Positions 49,520-59,900 of a stretch of 64,000 nt of DNA are shown one piece after another. A program made the position numbers and the translations under genes. The notes beneath the pieces are model-generated. The model saw only the letters and a program-made list of their open reading frames with translations. It ran no database searches and was not told the origin of the DNA. This stretch comes from Dendrolimus kikuchii (taxonomy: Eukaryota; Arthropoda; Insecta; Lepidoptera; Lasiocampidae): contig CM034413.1 in the NCBI GenBank assembly GCA_019925095.2, positions 12,359,001 through 12,423,000 on the forward strand, in the 5' to 3' direction. Each line of letters starts with the position of its first letter. The first letter of the stretch is position 1.

Positions 49520-52500
49520 GTAAAATACGTCATTAATGTGTTTTTTACGAGTCTGGCAAACAGGCGGACGGCCCATGTATTAATAATTCTCTTTCTTAAT
49601 TCTTTCACATTCTTTATTATGACTATATAACTTTACATTAACATGGGTTATTCTTAATTCCACATTATAACATACACATATCTGTCCACTCGCCATGATG
49701 GCTTCTCTGGCGCTAGTGCCAGTCTTCCGTATTATTATTATTTTTTTAATGCGAGCTTGCTTACACTCGAGACACCAAAAGCGTCTCAACTGTAGCGCCA
49801 CCTCTTATTTTATTATTGTAAAATAGTCTCATTGCAGTTACTATACATCAATGTATTGTTACGCAATAATTAAATATCACGCTAGAGGTCGCTACGGTAT
49901 TTACAAATATTATTCGCTAACACATGTGATGGAAAGTGCAGGAATTCATCCGTCCAGGAACGCAGAAAGAATACATTTTCGTGCGGCCGAGCGGTCTGGC
50001 GAAAGGCGACATTTGACTATCAAAGAAATATGATCATAGAAACATGAGTCATTTTTATATTAAAGAATTTATTAGAAACCATTGACATAGTGTACAGAAA
50101 CAATTTGGTGTCTCAAACAACTACATACATACATACATACATAACTTCACGCCAGTTCCCTTGCGGGGTAGGCACGAACAACAGAGCGCCATTCAGGCTT
50201 ATTCTTACACACCTCACTTGCTTCTTTGACATTCATAACTCTTGTCATGCACGCTCGTCTGTACTTAAGGCTCCTGACATCACCTTCTGCTAGTACACGA
50301 TCAATTTTGATCCATCCACTTTTGCATTGTATATCTGTTTAGTCATTCTTTCATCATGCATTCTTTCCACATGCCCGAACCACCGGAGCATTCCTTTCCT
50401 TACCTTCACCCCGACACTCTCTTTCAGACCAACTCTCTTTCTTACTTCGGTATTACGAACGCGGTCCGCGAGCGTCACTCGGCAGATTTTGCGCAGTGCT
50501 CGCATCTCGACCGCGTTTACTCTACTTTCATGCTCTCTCTTCCATACCCAACTCTCGCTTCCATACGTGAGCGTAGGTACCAGCACCTCAAGCAACTGCT
50601 GTAATATAATACTGTGTTGCAGTTGTTAGCGCTCACTTCCAGACAACTCGTTTGTTATACAATTTAAATATGACAAATATTTCATTACATATAATCGAAT
50701 ACAATGCAAGAAAACTTAACTTATTTATATTGTATTCTACTCATAGTCCCTTAAGACTATAAGTAGAATACTGAGCCTAGATCACCGTCTTCTATGGGTA
50801 AGGTGCCTAGAAGGCTGGCTACGTTTCCTTGCTGGATCGCCATAATGATCCGTTGGCCGAGGTAAGCACCAGCCCTCTGATCACTCGAAGAGTCAATGAG
50901 TCGTTTCGATAAATTTTGGTAGAGAGAACTCTCACTGAGGGTTGCATATTTGCGCCGCTTGAGTGATTCGGCTGTTTCCGCCGCTGAACCGGCTGATCTA
51001 CACGTGTTTGGTAAATGGGATGCGGCCAACGTGTCTACGCAAGTCGCATCCCACACCAAAGGCTTGCCACGCTGCCAGGGAATTAGAGTCATTCCGTCCG
51101 GACGCCTACCATCGTCACGTGCAATACCGTTCGGCTCCAATAAAGCCGGCACGTTAGCGGTGGCAAGCGTCCTCCGTAAGACATCATTCAAGGCAGCGTG
51201 GCGTGACCATCTGCCGGCACTGCGGCGGCAAGAAAGACCGTGGTATCCTGGGCCGATTATCTCTGTGTAAAATATTTTAAAGTTTATACATTTGGAAATT
51301 TTCGTGTTAATATTTGTAATGTATGTGGAAATGCATAGATGTGTGAATAGGTGTGTATATGTATGTGTGTGATGTGTGTACAAGTGAACGAGTGAGTGCG
51401 TGGTTGCAGACTTATTAGACTAGTGTAGTCAGTTTAGTAAATTCTCGGTGTCGTCATAAGGGAGTTCTATTAGCCAGTTGAATAATTTAAATTTACATTC
51501 GCGATAGATTTAGCAGGGATGGAAGGTACACCGCTGATATATAAAGAAGAGTGAATTTGAGGAATAGTGTGAATGGAGCGTTAGGTAAACTTCTAGGAGC
51601 TAAGAACCTCGGCCAGAAGGCCCAGCTCGCCATACACAACGCGGTGCTGGTACCTACGCTCACGTATGGATGCGAGAGTTGGGTATGGAAGAGAGAGCAT
51701 GAAAGTAGAGTTAACGCGGTCCGCCTAAAACTGGGGATCACGCGAGTTTTTCTGGTCGCAGCTTATGCTCCCGTAAGCTCAGCGGATCCCCAAGAACTCG
51801 AGAAGTTTTGGGAGTCTGTGAGAGAAATTCTGGATCTGGCTGAAGGGAACGAAAGACTAATTATGTGTGGTGATCTTAATGGCTGGGTGGGGACCAAACG
51901 AGACGGCCTTGAGGCTGTCCTTGGACCCTATGGTGACAAGAGAGTGAACGATGCTGGTAGGCCAATCATAGACGTATACATGGAAAGAAACTTGCTTGTG
52001 TCGAACACACTATTCCATCATAAGGATATTCACACGTATACATGGAGAATGAATGATCAGAAAAGTATGATTGATCTGATTTTAATTGATAGTCGCCTCC
52101 GAAACACAATAATGGATACAAGAGCCTACAGAGGCCCCACTCTTGAAACGGACCACTACCTGGTGATAAGCCGGTTTGTGGGCCTTTTCAAGAAGTGGAG
52201 ACACTGGCGAGTGCGTACCAATTTCGGGGAGCTTGAAAGAATAAAGTGTGAAAAATTGGAAGATGTTAGTGTAAGGAGTATGTATGCGCGCCTAGTCGAA
52301 GAAAGGCTTGCAAAAGCGGACTTCTCCGACTTAGATGTGGATAATGACTGGGATAGTATGAAGGAAAGTATAGTGGAAAGCGCAAAAGAAGCATGTGGAT
52401 GCGCGAAGAGGCACATAACAACGAAAGGTGATGAATGGTGGGACGCGGATGTTAAATCCAGCGTAGAGAGAAAGAGAAAAGCCTGGCTGGATTATGTTGC

Positions 52501-55500
52501 TTCCTTGCAACAGAATGACAGTATGAAAGAGATGAAGAAAGAAATTTATCGCCTCTGCAAGAATGAAACCAAAGCTTTAGTGAAAGAGAAGCGTGAAAGA
52601 ATAAAATTGAAAGAAGAAGAGAAGCTGACGGAGAACTTCGAGGTGAATACCAAACTCTTTTGGAGAGAGGTTAAGAAGTCTCGGGGTTGTTCGTCAGCTT
52701 CCAGAATGGAAAGAATAAAATCTAAAGCAGGGGACGTTCTTGCAAACCCACAAGAGGTATTAGCGCGATGGAGTGAATATTTTAGAGAAATGTATGATGA
52801 TATCCCGGATGCTGGCAACACGACTGAGTCTGTGACCGACTCCGAGGAGTCAGCATCCGAGATCACTTTGGAAGAGATCGAATGGTCGATAAGAAGTCTG
52901 AAAAATGGAAAGGCAGTAGGAATCGATAGTGTGTCTGCTGAGATGATCAAATATGGTGGAACCTGCGTCCGGGACGCTTTCCTGTCCTTATGCAACTTGT
53001 GCTGGAGGACGGGAAAGGTTCCCAAGGACTGGAGGCGCGCTGTCATCGTGCCCTTGTATAAAGGCAAGGGGTCACGTATGGAGTGCGCCAGCTACAGGGC
53101 CATCAGTTTGATCAGCACAGCATCTAAAGTGTATGCGAAGATTATTGAAAAGAGAATGAGAGTTGTATCCGATGGATTACTGTGGGATGCACAAGGTGGT
53201 TTCAGAAATGGAAGGGGATGTATGGATCAAGTTTTCTCTCTCCGCAATATCGTAGAGAAGCAGCTGGCTATGGGCCGGAAGGTTTTCTGCGGTTTTGTGG
53301 ATCTAGAGAAAGCATTTGACAGGGTTGTGCGGAAGGACCTCTGGGACATATTGCCCGGATATGGGATTAATGGCCAATTGATGCGTGCTGTGCAGTCCAC
53401 TTACGAGGGCTGTATGGCATGCGTGCGTGTGGAAGGCAGCCTGTCCCCCTGGTTTGACGTCAATATTGGCGTCCGCCAGGGCTGCGTGCTGTCGGCTTTG
53501 CTGTTCATCCTATATCTGGACGATTGTCTCCAGAGAATAAGATTGATGGATGTTGGGGTGCGGATGAGTGATCTAGTTGTAAGCACCTTGCTTTATGCGG
53601 ATGATGCCGTGCTTTTAGCCGAATCGCCATCAGAACTGCAAACACTAGTCACAATGATGAAAGATGACTGTCAGGCGAGAGGCTTACATTTGAATGCGAA
53701 GAAAACAAAGGTTATGGTGTTTGAAAGAGAAGAAACCAGAACGAATGCAATGATAATGGTCGATGATGTTATGCTGGAGCAAGTGAATGAGTTTGTATAT
53801 CTTGGATGTGCTTTTAGCAGGGATGGAAGGTACACCGCTGATATAGAAAGAAGAGTGAATTTGGGGAATAGTTTAAATGGAGCGTTAGGTAAACTTCTAG
53901 GCGCTAAGAACCTCAGCCAGAAGGCCCAGCTCGCCGTACACAACGCGGTGCTGGTACCTACGCTCACGTATGGAAGCGAGAGTTGGGTATGGAAGAAAGA
54001 GCATGAAAGTAGAGTAAACGCGGTCGAGATGCGAGCACTGCGCAAAATCTGCGGAGTGACGCTCGCGGACCGCGTTCGTAATACCGAAGTAAGAAAGAGA
54101 GTTGGTCTGAAAGAGAGTGTCGGGGTGAAGGTAAAGAAAGGAATGCTCCGGTGGTTCGGGCATGTGGAAAGAATGCATGATGAAAGAATGACTAAACAGA
54201 TATACAATGCAAAAGTGGATGGATGCAGAAGTCGTGGAAGGCCACGACACACCTTCCATGATCAAATTGATCGTGTACTAGCAGAAGGTGATGTCAGGAG
54301 CCTTAAGAACAGACGAGCTTGCATGACAAGAGTTATGAATGTCAAAGAGGCAAGTGAGGTGTGTAAGAATAAGCCTAAATGGCACTCTGTTGTTCGTGCC
54401 TACCCCGCGAGGGAACTGGCGTGAAGTTATGTATGTATGTATGTATGTATGAGATGCGAGTACTGCGCAAAATCTGCGTAGTGACGCTCGCGGACCGCGT
54501 TCGTAATACCGAAGTAAGAAAAGAGTTGCTCTGAAAGAGAGTGTCGGGGTGAAGGTAAGGAAAGGAATGCTCCGGTGGTTCGGGCATGTGGAAAGAAGGT
54601 ATGATGAAAGAATGACTAAACAGATATACAATGCAAAAGTGGGTGGATGCAGAAGTCGTGGAAGGCCACGACACACCTTCCATGATCAAATTGATCGTTT
54701 AGTAGCAGAAGGTGATGTCAGAAGCCTTAAGAACAGACGAGCGTGCATGACAAGAGTTATGAATGTCAAAGAAGCAAGTGAGGTGTGTAAGAATAAGTCT
54801 AAATGGCGCTCTGTTGTTTGTGCCTACCCCGCAAGGGAACTGGCGTGAAGTTATGTATGTATGTATGTATGTACATTCGCGATATGTATAGTATATGAAG
54901 AACCTATGACAGTGTAATAACTGCATATGATTCATATTCTCTCTCTCTCTCTCAGACCACATTTAAACGTATGGTCACTGACCGTTATTGCTCTATTGAA
55001 TAAAATTGATGCATTAAATGAATGTATCTATTATTCGAATATGTATATATCTAATGTATAATATCATCGTATATCTATTTATATATGTATCTGTATATAT
55101 AGTTGTTTATTTATATTTTATTTTATTTTTAATAATATTTGATTGTGACTTTTTTACTTTTATTTTAGTTTAGTACATCACCAAAAATCGATTATTAAAA
55201 TCTCCTTAGAGACTGGGTTGCCTGGAAGAGATCGCTATAAGCGATAAGGCCTCTTCCATTGTTCCAATACAAATGTATCCATATCAATTGTTTAGATTTC
55301 AATTTATGGTGAACAATAAAGAGTTTTCATTCATTCTCTATGATCATAGTCAAAGGATCCTAATTGACAGCAAGAGTACAAATAAATAATAATAATAATA
55401 ATAATCGTCAGACAAACACACACATTGTATATCCCCAAATTAAGCAAGTTACGCTTGTGTTATGGGTAATATACAACGGACTGCTCTGGGGCCGATCCCA

Positions 55501-56814
55501 GACACTCAGACTATAGTAAATAACGGAGAAAATACGTTTCCGCAATTTACTATACCAGGAATCGAACCCGGAACCTCTGCGTTGCAGTGAGGTTCGTCGG
55601 CAAAGGCTTACAAATATGATTATATCATCTGTCTAACCTTAAAAATGGTGTCAAAATTCATGAATTTCGACTAGAAGATCTTGTAAGACTTTTTATCTTC
55701 CAACCTAAGTTCTTGGAGTAAGGTCTTATGGACCCCTCTTTCTGATCGTCTTGCTACTTATGATCAAAGCCAAATACGTCTTTTATTTTTTGTTGTTTTC
55801 TTAATCGTTTTTATCTTCTTTTTTAATGTAATTAATAAAATTGCACTTGTAGGGGGTGACCCGTATAGGGCGGAGGAGCAAGATGGAAATTGGAATGCTC
55901 CTCCGTCTCAAAGCAAGATCTTCCAGCGAGGCTAGTATTGTTCCTGGCAGGCCTTGGCCCGTCTCTTATCTGTTGTAGTTGAAATTGTATATATATTCTT
56001 TGTATGTTTTGGGAAATGTTTGTGACATCAATTATTGCACAGCGCCATCTATTGGCTTGTAAGTGTTCCACTACACACTCATAGCAACAGAAAACGCGGC
56101 TAAATCCTTATCCATCTTGATACTATTTCCTCAGTAGTCTATGATCTTGATAAAGTATTATAACGTTAATATGATCGTAGGTGTAACATATAAAAATGAC
56201 AAACAGCATCATATAAATATGATCATAAACTTTGACAGATATGAGATCATATATGTATATATATACTAGCGGCCCCGGCAGACGTTGTCCTGCCTTAGAA
56301 AATAAAATTCTAGAACCCGATCCCAGAGCCACCTACCGGTTCTAATTGCGAATCTAAGCCATCCCGGTACCCACTCAAACACACAAAAACAAAATCGCTC
56401 CAGGTGATTAGGAGGATTCCAGAACCCGATCTCAGCGCCACCTACCGGTTCTAATTGTGAATCTAAAAGAGTAATATATTTTTTTTTATTCTAAGTCATG
56501 ACAAAATAAGATTAAAAATCTTGCCAAAAAATTAAAGTTTATAATTAACAAATAAAAAATAGGGGTTGATCGTAGAGGGGTGAAAATTTAGGGTTGTATG
56601 TATTTTTGTATGTTGTATCATAAAAAAATAGATTAAAAATTTTGTCTAAAAAATAAATTAAAAAATTAGGGGTTGACTACCCCTAACATTTAGGGGGATG
56701 AAAAATAGATGTTGGCCGATTCTCATAGATACCGGATAAGCACAAAAAATTTCATCAAAATCGGTCAAGCCGTTTCGGAGGAGTATGGCAACGAAAACTG
56801 TGACACGAGAATTT

Positions 56815-56900
<86 letters not shown>

Positions 56901-59900
56901 GTGTAATCAGGCCCTAAGAGACGACGAAAACAACCCACAGTCAGGTTGCAGGGTATTTGGCTACCACGCCTGGTCTAAAGTATGCCGCGATAACAACCTT
57001 GAGTTTTGTTCCGGCATTAGTGGCCAGATTCCACACAGCTCCACATTGGTAGTATCTTTGGTGAAACAAATGTTCATAGGCGACGGTAACCACTTTTCAT
57101 CAGCCGCCTGCCTGTCTGCTGAACTCATGCAATAAAACAAAACCCCTCTACTATTTGATCATGGTGTGTACGTCGTATGATACGTATTAAGTATTTATTG
57201 ATTTAATTTCAGTTCTTCCTAGCCCTGTCACTTTACATCGTCTCAACCATAGCTGAACCACCAGTTGACAATAGGTAAGTACATAATAATACTATTATTG
57301 AACACAAATACAATAGTAGATTTTTACACGGGAGATGAAAGCGACATATTTAGGCACGAGGTGGTTTAACGCACGAACGTAGGGAAGGCTGTAACAGTTC
57401 GAGTGCCTAAATAGGTCTTTCATCCGAGGTAAAGACTTTGCTTCTTATTTCAAATAAGAGGAAAGTAAATAAATCTAAGGAACTCATTTAATACGTCAAG
57501 TAAATTTCCTTTTCCTTCCTAAATAGGCGTTCTTCTTTCATGCTCATACTAGTTCTTCTTACATGATTATAGTCTTCTATATCTTCTTTTTTCAGATACC
57601 TGCCACCGCAGCAGGCTTTCAGCGCAGCAGCGCCATCTCCAGTCTACGGAACCCCAGGCTTTGGACAGTTGAGACAAACCAATGCTTTATTCAGGTACCA
57701 AGGAATCAGTCCGAAATATTACATTATACAAGTCGTGGTCGCGTAATGGCTAGCGCACGCGTCCCAAACTCAAAGGGCGCGGGTTCGATCCTGGCCTGAA
57801 CGCATGCACCACTTAGTCAGTTTTATGATCAAATGTGCATATTGTTACTATTACCACGTGCTAGCAACGGTGAAGGACAACATCGTGTTGCAACCTGCAC
57901 ATCGAGATAACCGATGTGTTAAACCTGCCAAGCCGCCTTGGACAAGCGTGGCGGCTGTACTGTCCATTCCCCTATAATGGGAGACCCAAGCCCAGCAGTG
58001 GGACATTAATGGGCAGGTAATATTTTGAATTGTATAATACATTTTATTGGAAAACTTTTAGACGTGGCAGAGCCATGCTGGAAGTCTTGATTACAATTCT
58101 TAGGACCAGCTAGATTGGTATACCACGCAAACACAAATTATCAGATAAAATGGTTACCCTTGAACTAATCGTGGTTCTTACGATAAGTGAGAGTTCCGAT
58201 GGCCCATTTCTCCCTGCCCTTATCCCATCTTCCCTATCGCATCGCAGGCTCGGAGCCTTGCCTTGAGGGACCGCCTTGAGGACATCCAGGAAAGCTTCTC
58301 GTAGACATATAATGGTGTTTTATGCTTTATAACACCAAAAAGCAAGCAAGCTAGATGTAATTTTTGACGATATCTCATTTTCAAAACAGAATGTTTGTTC
58401 AAGACTGGTGTGACGTGACCTCTGAGTGGAACTTTGTCACAATACCATTCACAAGCATTCTGTACTCTTTGAATAAGATTAATTCTAGGAGGTCTAAATA
58501 CCAGTTCTTTCTTTAATAAGTTCACATCATTAGTGAATTTATGACGGTGGATACAAAAATACATACATACATACATACATAATTTCACGCCAGTTCCCTT
58601 GCGGGGTAGGCACGAACAACAGAGCGCCATTTAGGCTTATTCTTACACATCTCACTTGCTTCTTTGACATTCATAACTCTTGTCATGCACGCTCGTCTGT
58701 TCTTAAGGCTCCTAACATCACCTTCTGCTAGTACACGATCAATTTGATCATGGAAAGTGTGTCGTGGCCTTCCACGACTTCTGCATCCATCCACTTTTGC
58801 ATTGTATATCTGTTTATTCATTCTTTCATCATGCATTCTTTCTACATGTCCGAACCACCGGAGCATTCCTTTCCTTACCTTCACCCCGACACTCTCTTTC
58901 AGACCAACTATCTTTCTTACTTCGGTATTACGAACGCGGTCCGCAAGCGTCACTCCGCAGATTTTGCGCAGTGCTCGCATCTCGACCGCGTTTACACTAC
59001 TTTCATGCTCTTACTTCCATACCCAACTCTCGCTTCCATACGTGAGCGTAGGTACCAGCACCGCGTTGTGATACAAAAATAGTGCATAAATATATTAAGG
59101 AATGCTCCGGTGGTTCGGGCATGTGGAAAGAATGCATTTTTTTTTTTTTGCATGCATGATGTAAGAATGACTAAACAGATAAACAATGCAAAAGTGGACG
59201 GATGCAGATATCGTGGAAGGCCACGACACACCTTCCATGATCAAATTGATCGTGTACTAGCAGAAGGTGATGTCAGGAGCTTTAAGAACAGTAGAGCGTG
59301 CATGACAAGAGTTATGAATGTCAAAGAAGCAAGTGAGGTGTGTAAGAATAAGCCTGAATGGCGCTCTGTTGTTCGTGCCTGCCCCGCAAAGGAACTGGCG
59401 TGAAGTTATGTATGTATGTATGTAATATATTAAGCGCCTGTAGGAAATGTAATACTGGCACACATAATCAAAATTGCCCTTTAAAATAGACAGGCGCAAG
59501 TGCTTCATATATGTGTATCTCCGTGTAATATGATTCCAGCACGGCTCTATAATGTACAAATACGTAATCTACCTACTACTTGTGCGCAGAAGGTTTGCCG
59601 ATAGCCTCATGATGTCACGCGTCGATGGTCAGTAGGGTTGACAAAAAAGGTTACATAAATAATTGTTGCAATAAATTTATTATTGTATATACTTTACATA
59701 AGTATGTACAATAATAGTAAGTAGTCATAGGCAAACCTTCTTATATATCTAAAGTCCACTCTACCGTCTTTATAGAGTGTTATATTGTTCTAAATTCCAA
59801 AATAACTGTATTTCAAAGTTTAGCAAAGTTCGTACAAAGATCCATAAGATAGGAGTGGTTTACATTTTGTCAAAGACTACAGGAGAAACAATAGACAAAA

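Larger units (their letters stand above)
51494..54884 (+). mobile_element. older Family R (RTE) copy, split by a younger copy
   Basis: Outer copy = 51507-51721 plus 54451-54871. The two parts join seamlessly at ..AACGCGGTC|GAGATGCGAG.. to reconstitute the RTE 3' region. It is bounded by the 13-bp TSD TACATTCGCGATA (51494-51506 and 54872-54884), which proves that both halves belong to one insertion. 5'-truncated, ending in (TATG)n. Confidence 0.9.
58220..59460 (-). pseudogene. LINE ORF2 C-terminal remnant with two RTE insertions
   Basis: The minus-strand reading IHRHKFTNDVNLLKKELVFR, PPRINLIQRVQNACEWYCDK and LHLACLLFGVIKHKTPLYVY (58220-58560) is the C-terminal third of a CR1/Jockey-type ORF2 (LQRVQNxC; L.LLYKI.....P.YL motifs). 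The segment 59070-59099, between the RTE copies, continues upstream in the same frame (LNIFMHYFCIHRH). The copy was already fixed when both Family R elements inserted. Confidence 0.6.

Noticed and set aside
51551..51721. First 57 codons of the long RTE ORF as a novel N-terminal domain
   Set aside because: They are a copy of residues near the C-terminus of the same family, contributed by the older element into which the younger one inserted.
58550..59434. Inverted RTE pair as a twin-priming (5' inversion) product
   Set aside because: Both copies carry complete 3' tails and separate TSDs, so they are two insertions.
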